A stretch of 23,108 nucleotides of DNA from Deltaproteobacteria bacterium UBA6930 (GTDB lineage Bacteria; Myxococcota_A; UBA9160; UBA6930): assembly GCA_002450755.1 (NCBI GenBank), contig DKAI01000047.1:1-23108 (forward strand), read 5' to 3'. The position numbers were made by a program, and so were the translations under genes. Below the pieces are notes generated by a model, which was not told the origin of the DNA, did no database searches, and worked only from the letters and a program-made list of their open reading frames with translations. Shown here in pieces: positions 6,922-15,356 of this stretch. The stretch's first letter is position 1; each line of letters opens with the position of its first letter.

Positions 6922-8916
6922 TTGAACGCTCTCTGGGAAATTCTAATCGCTTCAGGGGGCGGAATTGCCCTTGCATTCATTATCGGACTGATCATCACAA
7001 TAGCTGCTCTCACGATGCTCTTCTCTGTGTCCGCAATTGTTGTTCTTGAGAACTTTGCACGTTCAGCAAAGGTATCCCCTCGAATGTTACGAGTATCGGC
7101 GGGCTGGGCCGTAATGCTTACCCCTTTTTGCTTTGAGATACTTTCCGGGAATTTTGAGGCGTTGTTTCCACGCGGAAGTTGGCTAAGTCTGTTACAAATC
7201 GCGGTAATAACTTTTCTTCTAAGCATTTTTATTCAAGGGACCTTGAGTTTAGGTCTCCGGAGTTTTTCTTCATTCTGCTTTGGTAAGTGGTTTGTCATTT
7301 CTGTTGTCTTGGCCTATACGCTTTTCTTCGGAGGGTTAGGGCAGGTTGGTTTCGTTACTTTACCTGCGCTGGGTTTACTCTTTTCCCTTGCTGTTGTCTT
7401 GTTCGCCCGAAGATCTTTTAGTTGGCTTGGAATCGGGCTGATTTTAACTGCAGTCCTTGGCCTGGGGATTCCGATTGCTTACTGGGGTCCGTTTCCGTAT
7501 TTAAGTGCAATCGGTGCCACTTTTTTCGCAATAGTCTTTCTGGTTGTTACTTTGGGCCTGTTTCCGTTGGCCATCAGTGGATTCATAGAGGCCAGGAGTG
7601 GTTACGAGTGGTTTGCGGCTACTCGATACCTCTTTGCTAAGCGTCGCCAGATTCTAATATCGATTATCACAGCTATTTGCGTAGCAGGGGTAGCCTCTGG
7701 AGTTTGGTTGATAATCACAGTTCTTTCAGTCATGAACGGGTTTGAGCGGACTTGGCGAGACGAAATCATCGGAAATCGCGCACACTTTACTTTACAAAGC
7801 CTTTTGGGTCCGATTAGAGATTATGAAAGGGTACTAGAGGTTTTGGACGATATGGAGGGTGTAATCGGTGCCTCGCCCTATGTTGACTCCGATGGGATGA
7901 TCAGGGGTAATCTTGGCGAAGTCGTTGGAGTTAGAGTTAGGGGCATAGACCCAGATAGGATTATTCGGGTAACCGATCTAAATCAAGATCTGAAGAATGA
8001 CTCGCGAGGAGCTCTAAAAGACCTTCGCGAGACACGGAAAAAAAAATCCTTGGGAATCTCGCAAGATAGAGAGTTGCAGAGGTCTCTTTCGACAGATGAT
8101 CCGCCTATAATAATCGGTAGCCAGTTGGCAGTAGGACTCAACCTAGAATTGGGAGACGAAATTTTACTGGTTATTCCTTTTGGTGGCGCGCAGACACCTC
8201 TAGGGTCAGCACCTCGATTGAAGCGTTTCGAGTTGGTGGGCGTTTTTGAGTCGAGCTTTTTTCAATACGATCAGACCTACATCTATACCAGCCTTGAGGC
8301 AGCACAAGATTTTCGGCGGATAGGTGATGTGATAACGGGAGTGGAGGTTAGGACTTCTGACTTCTACAGATCAAAACAGGTGGCGCGAAAAGCCGAAACT
8401 TTACTCGGGAGCGAGTACTACACCACGGACTGGAAAGACTTCTTTCCAGCTTTTTTTCAGGCACTGAAGACTGAGCGGATTATGATGTTTGTACTTTTGA
8501 CGATGATCATGGTTGTTGCCGCTTTTGCGATCGTTGTAACTCTTATTATGATGACGATGGAGAAGTCAAAAGATATAGCGATTCTGAAAACGATGGGTTC
8601 GACAGATTTGTCGATAGAACGCATTTTCGCGATACAGGGTTGCATGATAGGCCTTCTCGGGACTTTTTTTGGGGTGATCGCTGGGATCGCGGTTACCACT
8701 CAGCTTGCATGGGTTCAAAGGCAGATTGAAAATATTACGGGAATCGACACCTTACCTGCGGCTGTCTATCAGTTTTCGACTCTTCCTTGGGAGCTAAATT
8801 TTTCTCAGATCGCCGTTGTAGTAACAATCGCAATGGTTCTCTGTCTGGGTGCGACTCTTTTGCCAAGTCGCCAGGCCGCTCGGTTGGATCCATCCGACGC
8901 TTTGAGGTCAGAATGA
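6922..8916 (+). CDS. lolC: LolC/LolE-type lipoprotein-releasing permease with N-terminal membrane extension
   Basis: Residues from about 228 on (YEWFAATRYLFAKRRQ, then a membrane segment and VLSVMNGFE near 267-275) match the start of ordinary LolC/E/F proteins. A large periplasmic domain follows (about 280-485), then three FtsX/MacB-type C-terminal membrane segments and the ending SRQAARLDPSDALRSE. With LolD it would extract lipoproteins from the inner membrane for transfer to LolA. The whole protein is 664 residues, whereas the family is usually about 400-430. The additional 227 residues contain roughly six hydrophobic segments (near 11-40, 60-74, 87-110, 122-160, 168-187, 193-222). I do not recognise this region. 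The start is TTG at 6922; a stop at 6913-6915 in the same frame excludes an earlier one. Only one permease is present, so it may work as a LolF-like homodimer. It overlaps lolD by ATGA. Confidence 0.88.
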   Translation: MNALWEILIASGGGIALAFIIGLIITIAALTMLFSVSAIVVLENFARSAKVSPRMLRVSAGWAVMLTPFCFEILSGNFEALFPRGSWLSLLQIAVITFLLSIFIQGTLSLGLRSFSSFCFGKWFVISVVLAYTLFFGGLGQVGFVTLPALGLLFSLAVVLFARRSFSWLGIGLILTAVLGLGIPIAYWGPFPYLSAIGATFFAIVFLVVTLGLFPLAISGFIEARSGYEWFAATRYLFAKRRQILISIITAICVAGVASGVWLIITVLSVMNGFERTWRDEIIGNRAHFTLQSLLGPIRDYERVLEVLDDMEGVIGASPYVDSDGMIRGNLGEVVGVRVRGIDPDRIIRVTDLNQDLKNDSRGALKDLRETRKKKSLGISQDRELQRSLSTDDPPIIIGSQLAVGLNLELGDEILLVIPFGGAQTPLGSAPRLKRFELVGVFESSFFQYDQTYIYTSLEAAQDFRRIGDVITGVEVRTSDFYRSKQVARKAETLLGSEYYTTDWKDFFPAFFQALKTERIMMFVLLTMIMVVAAFAIVVTLIMMTMEKSKDIAILKTMGSTDLSIERIFAIQGCMIGLLGTFFGVIAGIAVTTQLAWVQRQIENITGIDTLPAAVYQFSTLPWELNFSQIAVVVTIAMVLCLGATLLPSRQAARLDPSDALRSE

Positions 8917-9605
8917 GTCCTGCGAATGCTCCCATTTTACAGGCCAAGGAAATTCGGAGATCATTTTTCGTCGGAGGGAGTGAAATTGAGGTGCTGAGAG
9001 GTGTGGACTTGAAAATCAAAGAAGGTCAGAGCCTCGCAATCCTTGGTCAGAGCGGGGCTGGAAAATCGACTCTCCTTAATATTCTAGGAGGGCTGGACAA
9101 GCCCACAAACGGGACTGTTAGTTTTCAAGGTCAAGATTTGACTGATTATTCTGGGGAGAATTTGGCCCTGTTCCGAAATAAGAATTTAGGATTCGTATTC
9201 CAATTTCACCATTTGCTACCCGAATTTAGCGCTCTTGAGAACGTTATGATGCCGGGGTTAATTGGGGAAATTCCTCGTCACGAAATGATGGAAAGGTCTG
9301 CCGAATTGCTAGATGAGGTTGGACTGGGTGGCAGGATGACTCATATGGTCGGGAAGTTGTCAGGAGGGGAACGCCAACGTGTCGCAGTGGCTCGAGCACT
9401 AGTGTTAAGCCCTGATTTAGTGCTTGCAGACGAACCTACTGGTAACCTCGATTCTGAAACGGGAGCTCAGGTTGCGGACCTATTGCTGGATCTTAACTTG
9501 CGTATGGGAGGGGCTCTTGTGGTTGCTACCCACAACAGGGGGTTTGCAGACCGGCTCGAAAGTAGCTTTACCCTGGCTGATGGCCGAATAGTGGAAAATA
9601 TTTGA
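8913..9605 (+). CDS. lolD: Lipoprotein-releasing system ATP-binding protein LolD
   Basis: This 230-residue ABC ATPase powers lipoprotein release with the permease just upstream. Walker A GQSGAGKS is at 45-52, the Q-loop glutamine at about 97 (VFQFHHLLPEFSALEN), the signature LSGGERQ at 149-155, Walker B LVLADEP at 169-175 and the switch histidine at about 207. HHLLPEF with a following ENVMMP is typical of the LolD/MacB class. The ATG at 8913 overlaps the lolC stop in an ATGA junction and has GAGG about 7 bases upstream. The frame stays open further upstream, but those codons lie inside lolC and do not resemble the family. Confidence 0.96.
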   Translation: MSPANAPILQAKEIRRSFFVGGSEIEVLRGVDLKIKEGQSLAILGQSGAGKSTLLNILGGLDKPTNGTVSFQGQDLTDYSGENLALFRNKNLGFVFQFHHLLPEFSALENVMMPGLIGEIPRHEMMERSAELLDEVGLGGRMTHMVGKLSGGERQRVAVARALVLSPDLVLADEPTGNLDSETGAQVADLLLDLNLRMGGALVVATHNRGFADRLESSFTLADGRIVENI

Positions 9606-9789
9606 AATTAGTACGGCGAGCAGAGAAAATAGTTGATCAAGATTAGTTAAGTATCTGAAGCTGATCTGCTTTTTCTGGTATTGAGGTACCTTGCTCAGGC
9701 ACGCAACGGCAATTAAACTCGGTTTTCGATGCTACTGCCTGGGTTCTGGTGACCAAGGGTTTCGGTATGAGGATTTTCGAATTTTTCTT

Positions 9790-9795
9790 AGGGAG
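9790..9795 (+). promoter_or_regulatory. bamA: Ribosome binding site deciding the bamA start
   Basis: AGGGAG lies nine bases before GTG at 9805. Translation from this GTG puts a basic n-region and hydrophobic core at residues about 1-43, a plausible signal peptide. The alternative TTG at 9691 would add 38 residues with no family likeness. Confidence 0.55.
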
Positions 9796-9804
9796 TCAGA
9801 GTTA

Positions 9805-12800
9805 GTGAGTCTCAGTCCCCAACTCGTTCGAGTTGAGATTAAATCCGGATGCCCTCCCGCTAAGCGGGGGTGTCTTTGGGCCATCTTGATTTTCTTTTTA
9901 TCCACTTTTTCCTCGATCACTTCAGTGAGCGCTCAGGTGGCGGTTGATCAGTCTATTGTGCAGCCTAAGCCCGTTAGAGTTTTGGTAGCAGTGCTGCCAT
10001 TTCGAGTCTATGCGGCTGAACCTTCCGCCGAACTCGAAACTACAGTTACTCGTTTGTTGGTCTCAAGATTGGAGGCTAGCGGGGGTGTCAAGGTAGTTGA
10101 GGCAATAACTGTCAGAGAATTCCTTATTGCAAGGGGGAACGAAACGACAGAGGAGACTCTTCGAGATCTTGCCCGGGAGCTCGGGGCGGACTACGTGGTA
10201 GCTGGCAGTCTTACGGAGCTTGCTGGACGTTTTAGCATTGATGTCAGGATTACGTCGGTTCGAGACTTTGTTATTAGCGATGCACTAGCTCTGACCGCTA
10301 ACGATGAGAATGATTTAATGGACCGTCTTACGGAGGTTGCAGAACGAATTCTCGAAAATATTGGAGTAGCTAAACCTGAGGAAATTGTCTCCGCCATCCG
10401 CTTCGAAGGGGTACCAGAGCAGCCGGGAATGCGAGATTTGGTTCCTTTGACGAGAGGTGAGGTCTACGACCGAGAACTGGCGAGAGAGGCCGTTGCGGCT
10501 TTGGACGCCTTGGAGGGTACTGCGAGCGTCTCGTTTAGGACAGAGCGTGATAATGAGGGTGTCATTGTGGTCTTTAGAGTTGTTCCGGAGACCGCACTCC
10601 CGACGTCGATAGAAGTGCCCGATGTTAACCTAACGGATCGCATCGCTGATGTAAGAGTAACTGGAAATGGGCGGATAGAATCTAAGGCCATTCTTGCTCG
10701 ATTGGAAACGCAATCAGGTAAAGTATTTCTCCCTAGCGCAATTTCGAATGATGTTCGTTCTATATTTGACTTAGGTTTCTTTCGGGATGTCGAGGTGACA
10801 TCTGAAGATACCCTCGAGGGGCGCATTGTTACCTTTATCCTCGAAGAGCACCCAATAGTAAGGCAGGTTTCAATTGCAGGTAACCAGCAGATAGAAAGCG
10901 ATGACATACGGGAGGCCTTGACTCTAACGACCGGAGCCAGCCTAGACTTACCTGTCGTCATCGAAAATCGCGACCGAATTCTAGGGCTCTATAAATCTTC
11001 TGGTTACTACCTAGCCGAAGTGGACTTCAGGGTTGAAGAGCTCGGTGACGGAACTGTGGGCATTCAATATGAAGTCACTGAAGGAGAAGAGCTTAAACTC
11101 CGTGAAATTCGAATAGACGGAAATGAGCATTTTGAAGACTCCGAACTTCTTCTTGGATTGGAGACCCGCGCATGGCAGTGGCATTCGCTTGCTACTAAAT
11201 ACATTGACGATGCGGGAACTTACGCAGAACCAGTCTTTATGCAGGATATGCAAAATATTACAGACTACTATCAAAACGCCGGCTTTCTGCGAGTAGAAAT
11301 TTCAGAGCCAAATGTCATCCCGAAAGAAGAAGGCCTAACTGTAGCAATAGAGATAAATGAAGGCGATCGGTATACAGTGGGTCCGGTCGACATAGAGGGT
11401 GATGACTCTATGGATATTGAGGCTCTACGCAATATTGTGGGTATCAAGGAAGGTGAATTTTTTAATAGAGGACTTCTTACTGCGGATACCGAAAGGCTGG
11501 AGAATTATTACACCAATAGAGGGTTCTATTTTGCAAAGGTAGAACCTAGGACCTCGATAAATGAGGATTCCCATGTAGTAGATGTCTCTTTTTCTGTAGA
11601 AAAGGGACCTCTTTACTTCATCAGGAAGATCAATGTTTCTGGAAATACCATTACCCATGATGAAATTATTCGGAGAGAGGTAGCGGTTGTTGAACACCAG
11701 CTATATTCCGCGCGTTCAGTTGCCATTAGTCGGTCGCGTGTAAGGGGACTCGGTTTTTTTGAGGAAGTTTCCGTTGAGCCGAAGCAGACCGACGAATTTA
11801 ATCAACTTGATTTGAGTCTTCGAGTAGTGGAGCAACCAACGGGTTCGGTTAGTTTTGGAGCTGGTTTTTCATCTCAGGATAGCTTTATATTGAACGGCTC
11901 TGTTTCGCAGGCTAACCTCCTTGGCCGCGGTTACAATGCTTCATTTACTGCAGATATTGGCGGGAGAACTGACAGAATCAGCGGTTCTTTTCGAGATCCT
12001 TATTTTTTAGGGACTACGTTCGGAGCTAATCTTAGGGTCAATGTTTTTAGCTTTGAATATGACGATTTTAAACAAGAGTCTAAAGGCTTCGAACTTTCTC
12101 TTAGCCATCCATTGAGTGCCACAAAACGTGCACATGGTTTTCTAACCTACAGTTATCAAAACAGAGATATTGACCTAGATAATAAGTTCTCTGCGCCGTC
12201 TGTAATGCTTAGAGAAATCCATACAGGTTCACAATCCACCAGTATGATGGGATTATCTTACGTCTCCGACACTCGAAATGATCGAGTGTCGGCTACAGCA
12301 GGGCGAGTGTTGCGTGGTTCTTTTGAATTTGCCGGTCTGGGCGGGTTTTCTAAGTTTATTAGGACGCATGCGTCCGCCACTAAGTTTTTTCGAATGCCTG
12401 AGTGGATTCCTAACTGGTATCCACTTAAGGAGCGCAGCAGCTTTAATATAGGCGCAGGGTTCGGATGGACAGCTCCCTTTAATGAGGTATCTGATTTTGA
12501 CTTTGAAGTAACCGACATTGACTCAGATGCGGATAGCCAAGTAGAGCCACTCTCCCAGATCGACAAAGACGTCAAGGTGCCCCTTGCAGAGCGTTACTTT
12601 TTGGGCGGAGTAGGGCGTAGGGGTCTTCGGGGTTTCAAGAATCGTTCCGTCGGCCCAAGGCGAACCAAGATTGTGCCCTACGGATCGCTTTATATGCCTG
12701 TTGGTTACAACCCCTTAACCGGCGCCTGCGCGAATAAAGGAATTGTGGGTCTGGGAGGGAATCGCGATGGCAAGTGTAACAACTTAAAGAACAAAAATAT

Positions 12801-13116
12801 CGACGATTTCGAGGATTTGGATGAGACTGAAGTCATCGGAGGAAACAAGTTCTTCACGATTAAAAGCGAATATCGTTTTCCAATATCAGAAGCCCTAGGT
12901 TTGATTGGAATAGTTTTTCTTGATATGGGCAATGCCTTTGATGAGGAGCAAAATATTTGGGATTTCGATGAATGGCGGTACGGTACTGGTTTTGGTGGCC
13001 TCTGGTACTCACCATTTGGTCCTGTAGAGGCATTTGTCGGGGTTCCTATAGACAAGCTCGAAGAAGACGAAGACGGTACAGTATTTGAGTTCTCAATGGG
13101 CGGCGCCCAGTTCTGA
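9805..13116 (+). CDS. bamA: Outer membrane protein assembly factor BamA with extra N-terminal domain
   Basis: BamA folds beta-barrel proteins into the outer membrane. From GTG 9805 it is 1103 residues, against about 750-900 in most relatives. In order: signal peptide about 1-43 (ending ITSVSA before QVAVDQ); an extra domain about 57-190 resembling the TolB/FlgO-type nucleotide-free alpha/beta fold (VAVLPFRVY, then LARELGADYVVAGSLTEL); a degenerate POTRA about 193-262; five clear POTRAs at about 280-350, 351-429, 430-522, 523-603 and 604-678; then the barrel to the terminal Phe. The conserved LRGF of loop 6 is at 941-944, followed by an acidic insertion carrying Cys975 and Cys991, comparable to the loop-6 cysteine pair of E. 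coli BamA. About 200 bases separate it from lolD; TTGCTC (9691) and TAAACT (9714) could be a weak promoter. skp follows. Confidence 0.94.
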   Translation: MSLSPQLVRVEIKSGCPPAKRGCLWAILIFFLSTFSSITSVSAQVAVDQSIVQPKPVRVLVAVLPFRVYAAEPSAELETTVTRLLVSRLEASGGVKVVEAITVREFLIARGNETTEETLRDLARELGADYVVAGSLTELAGRFSIDVRITSVRDFVISDALALTANDENDLMDRLTEVAERILENIGVAKPEEIVSAIRFEGVPEQPGMRDLVPLTRGEVYDRELAREAVAALDALEGTASVSFRTERDNEGVIVVFRVVPETALPTSIEVPDVNLTDRIADVRVTGNGRIESKAILARLETQSGKVFLPSAISNDVRSIFDLGFFRDVEVTSEDTLEGRIVTFILEEHPIVRQVSIAGNQQIESDDIREALTLTTGASLDLPVVIENRDRILGLYKSSGYYLAEVDFRVEELGDGTVGIQYEVTEGEELKLREIRIDGNEHFEDSELLLGLETRAWQWHSLATKYIDDAGTYAEPVFMQDMQNITDYYQNAGFLRVEISEPNVIPKEEGLTVAIEINEGDRYTVGPVDIEGDDSMDIEALRNIVGIKEGEFFNRGLLTADTERLENYYTNRGFYFAKVEPRTSINEDSHVVDVSFSVEKGPLYFIRKINVSGNTITHDEIIRREVAVVEHQLYSARSVAISRSRVRGLGFFEEVSVEPKQTDEFNQLDLSLRVVEQPTGSVSFGAGFSSQDSFILNGSVSQANLLGRGYNASFTADIGGRTDRISGSFRDPYFLGTTFGANLRVNVFSFEYDDFKQESKGFELSLSHPLSATKRAHGFLTYSYQNRDIDLDNKFSAPSVMLREIHTGSQSTSMMGLSYVSDTRNDRVSATAGRVLRGSFEFAGLGGFSKFIRTHASATKFFRMPEWIPNWYPLKERSSFNIGAGFGWTAPFNEVSDFDFEVTDIDSDADSQVEPLSQIDKDVKVPLAERYFLGGVGRRGLRGFKNRSVGPRRTKIVPYGSLYMPVGYNPLTGACANKGIVGLGGNRDGKCNNLKNKNIDDFEDLDETEVIGGNKFFTIKSEYRFPISEALGLIGIVFLDMGNAFDEEQNIWDFDEWRYGTGFGGLWYSPFGPVEAFVGVPIDKLEEDEDGTVFEFSMGGAQF
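12266..12292 (+). repeat. Perfect 11-bp inverted repeat inside bamA
   Basis: CCGACACTCGA (12266-12276) and TCGAGTGTCGG (12282-12292) are perfect reverse complements around a five-base AATGA loop. In RNA this would form a strong hairpin in the barrel-coding part of bamA. The encoded SDTRNDRVSA overlaps a conserved BamA barrel motif, so part of the sequence is fixed by protein constraint. No T run follows, so it is not a typical terminator. Confidence 0.8.
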
Positions 13117-13190
13117 AACGATCTAAGGGTAACGTCAAGTCAAGAACTAATTTGAAGTGAAAGTAGGTAAAAGAAGTGGGCGAAAAAAAA

Positions 13191-13196
13191 AGGAGG
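13191..13196 (+). promoter_or_regulatory. Strong ribosome binding site deciding the skp start
   Basis: AGGAGG lies eight bases before ATG 13205. It is the best Shine-Dalgarno sequence in the window and rules against the upstream in-frame start at 13157, which would place a highly basic stretch before the signal peptide. Confidence 0.8.
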
Positions 13197-13204
13197 CACT
13201 CTCA

Positions 13205-13729
13205 ATGAAGTGCGTAAACAAGACAGTTTTAATCATTCTCTTTGTTGCAACGTTGTTCTGGTCACTGGCGGCTCAGGATGCACCCATCAAGATAGGCGTG
13301 GTAGATGTTGAACAAGCAATTCTTGCTACCACTGATGGAAAAAAAGCACGAGAAGAATTTCAAAGAAAAGAAAAGAACGCACGAGCCGAAATTTTACCTC
13401 TTTATGAGAAGGCCAAGGCCTTGCAAGAAGAGTTGGAAGGGAAGAAGTACGTTTTGTCTGAGGAGGCTCTCTTCGAAAAACAGACAGATATGCTTGAACT
13501 TCGTAACAAGATCGAGAATAAAACAAAAGAACTTCAAGGAGACTTGAAGATTCAGCAAGGTAAATTAGAAGCCCCCCTAAAAGCCAAATTGGTGCGAGTA
13601 GTAGAAAAAGTCGGGCGTGACCGCGGATTTACTGTCATTCTTGCACGTGACACACCGGGAATAATCTATACGAGAGAGGCTCTCGATATCACGGACGACG
13701 TAGTAACGCGATTTAATTCTGGGGGGTAA
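13205..13729 (+). CDS. skp: OmpH/Skp-family periplasmic chaperone
   Basis: This 174-residue protein has a signal peptide at about 1-24 (MKCVNKTVLIILF onward, ending SLAAQ) and then the Skp/OmpH pattern: IKIGVVDVEQAIL near 28-40, a long charged helical region (about 46-125) rich in Lys and Glu, and a closing beta segment with VILARDTPGIIYT. Skp holds unfolded outer-membrane proteins in the periplasm on their way to BamA. Start chosen by the AGGAGG eight bases upstream. bamA precedes it by 88 bases without a visible terminator; lpxA follows after 6 bases. In related clusters lpxD and fabZ usually stand between skp and lpxA, but not here. Confidence 0.92.
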   Translation: MKCVNKTVLIILFVATLFWSLAAQDAPIKIGVVDVEQAILATTDGKKAREEFQRKEKNARAEILPLYEKAKALQEELEGKKYVLSEEALFEKQTDMLELRNKIENKTKELQGDLKIQQGKLEAPLKAKLVRVVEKVGRDRGFTVILARDTPGIIYTREALDITDDVVTRFNSGG

Positions 13730-13735
13730 TTTCTA

Positions 13736-14512
13736 GTGGCTCGAGTGCATCCATCAGCTGTAATTGATCCGGCAGCAAAGATCGCGAATGACGTTGATAT
13801 CGGCCCCTTTGTCGTTATCGGCCCGGACGTGGAGCTTGCGCCGGGGGTTGAGGTTAGATCACACGCGATTATTACTGGTCTCACCAAGGTTGGGGAAAAG
13901 ACTAAGGTATTCTCTAACACGATTCTTGGCGAACAACCTCAAGATAAGAGCTTTTCGGGACAGGAAACTCAGCTGATAATTGGGCAATCCAATGTGATTC
14001 GAGAAAATGTTGTCATACACGTCGGTACTCCAGCTGGTGGCGGTTGTACGCGTGTCGGCGACGATAACTTTATCATGAATGGTGCTCACGTGGGCCACGA
14101 CACTCAAATCGGCTCGCATGTCATTGTTGCTAGCCAGACCGCGATTGCCGGGCATGTGGTTATCGAAGATTATGCAGTTCTTGGGGCATTTTGTGGAGTT
14201 CATCAGTTTGCGAGGGTAGGAGAATCTGCGATGGTGGCGGGGATGGCAGGCGTAACTAAGGATGCACCGCCCTTCTCACTCGTTTCGGGTCACCGAGCTC
14301 GCCTTTCAGGAATCAATTCTGTAGGCATTCGTCGACGCGGGTTCTCGCCTAAGTCGAGAAAGGCAATCAAAAGAGCCTTTCATTTGCTCTTTAACTCCAA
14401 ACTGCGCTTGAAGCCAGCAATTGCACGAGTTAGAGAGGAACTCCAGGGCGTTTCTGAAGTCGCAAGGCTAATTGATTTCATAGAGAATTCTCAGCGAGGA
14501 ATTAGTCGTTGA
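13736..14512 (+). CDS. lpxA: UDP-N-acetylglucosamine acyltransferase
   Basis: This 258-residue cytoplasmic enzyme carries out the first step of lipid A synthesis, moving a 3-hydroxyacyl chain from ACP to the sugar nucleotide. Left-handed beta-helix hexapeptide repeats fill about 1-190 (HPSAVIDPAAKIANDVDIGP), and a helical C-terminus ends FIENSQRGISR. The catalytic base is His121 in AHVGHDT, equal to E. coli His125; the VHQF and AGH blocks also match. The residue aligned with the E. coli chain-length ruler Gly173 (in MVAGMAG here) is Gly, compatible with a fairly long acyl chain. Whether it acts on GlcNAc or on a 3-amino sugar cannot be read from this. The start is GTG at 13736, close behind a G run at the end of skp. 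Confidence 0.96.
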   Translation: MARVHPSAVIDPAAKIANDVDIGPFVVIGPDVELAPGVEVRSHAIITGLTKVGEKTKVFSNTILGEQPQDKSFSGQETQLIIGQSNVIRENVVIHVGTPAGGGCTRVGDDNFIMNGAHVGHDTQIGSHVIVASQTAIAGHVVIEDYAVLGAFCGVHQFARVGESAMVAGMAGVTKDAPPFSLVSGHRARLSGINSVGIRRRGFSPKSRKAIKRAFHLLFNSKLRLKPAIARVREELQGVSEVARLIDFIENSQRGISR

Positions 14513-14522
14513 CGGGCGAGAA

Positions 14523-15356
14523 TTGACAGAAAAGATCGGTCTGGTTGCCGGCGAAGGCCAATTTCCTCAAGAGGCGGTCACAAGTATTGCTAGACGGGGA
14601 GGCCAGGTAGTAACGGTTGGATTTCACGACCTGACCGATTCGGAGTTTGATTGCAGTAAAGGTGGTGGGGCTCGTATTTATCTCGGACAGATTGGAACTC
14701 TGTTTGAAATATTCAAGACGAGTGGGTGCAAAAAAATTCTTTTGACTGGGAAAGTACCGAAGAAATTTCTTTTTCAAGATCTTTCTGCTCTTAGGCCCGA
14801 TGCGAAATTGTTCGAACTGATGGGGAAGCTAGGTGATCGTAAAGATGATTCGATCTTGCGGACGTTTGCAAGAGCTCTCGAGTCAGAAGGTTTTATCCTT
14901 GTAGAACAATGCGCCGTTTGTCCAGACCTTGTAGCTGAAGAGGGAATATTAGGCGGAGTCGAGCCTACCGATGATCAAATTGAAGATGTCTTGTTTGGTT
15001 GGCCGATTGCTAAAAAATTAGGAGAGGTCGATGTGGGCCAGACGGTTGTAGTGAGAGGGAAGGCAGTTTTTTCCCTAGAAGCCATTGAGGGAACAGATGA
15101 AGCAATTCGAAGGGGAGGTAGCCTGTCGGGAGTCGGGTCATCGGTAATAAAAGTTGCAAAACCGAATCAGGATCCAAGATTTGACGTTCCTGTCGTGGGC
15201 CTGGCGACTCTAGAAGTTGCCTCTTCCGTTGGAGTCAAGGCAATTGCAGTTGAGGCGGGAGCAACGCTGATCGTCCAACGTGAGAGTTTTTTTTCGGAGG
15301 CAGATCGCAGAGGAATCTCAATTCTCGGAGTTAATTCTCAGGGACGATGCCGGTGA
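14523..15356 (+). CDS. lpxI: UDP-2,3-diacylglucosamine pyrophosphatase LpxI
   Basis: This 277-residue protein of the DUF1009/LpxI family replaces LpxH in some alpha- and deltaproteobacteria, splitting UDP-2,3-diacylglucosamine into lipid X and UMP. The N-terminus EKIGLVAGEGQFP, the KILLTGKVPK block near 71-80 and the C-terminal KPNQDPRFDVPVVGLATLE block are family marks. Asp221 in RFDVP probably equals the essential Asp225 of Caulobacter LpxI. The start is TTG at 14523, ten bases after lpxA. Its end overlaps the next gene by 10 bases. Position between lpxA and lpxB strongly supports the function. Confidence 0.95.
   Translation: MTEKIGLVAGEGQFPQEAVTSIARRGGQVVTVGFHDLTDSEFDCSKGGGARIYLGQIGTLFEIFKTSGCKKILLTGKVPKKFLFQDLSALRPDAKLFELMGKLGDRKDDSILRTFARALESEGFILVEQCAVCPDLVAEEGILGGVEPTDDQIEDVLFGWPIAKKLGEVDVGQTVVVRGKAVFSLEAIEGTDEAIRRGGSLSGVGSSVIKVAKPNQDPRFDVPVVGLATLEVASSVGVKAIAVEAGATLIVQRESFFSEADRRGISILGVNSQGRCR

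Noticed and set aside
8787..8912. Upstream start extending LolD by 42 residues
   Set aside because: The added residues lie inside the lolC C-terminal coding region and look like out-of-frame sequence; ATG 8913 with an ATGA junction fits the family length.
9691..9804. TTG start giving a 1141-residue BamA
   Set aside because: The extra 38 residues lack similarity and would bury the signal peptide; GTG 9805 has a better ribosome site. Not fully excluded.
12362..12375. 14-bp perfect palindrome GGACGCATGCGTCC in bamA
   Set aside because: About one such palindrome is expected by chance in 23 kb, and it lies in coding sequence.
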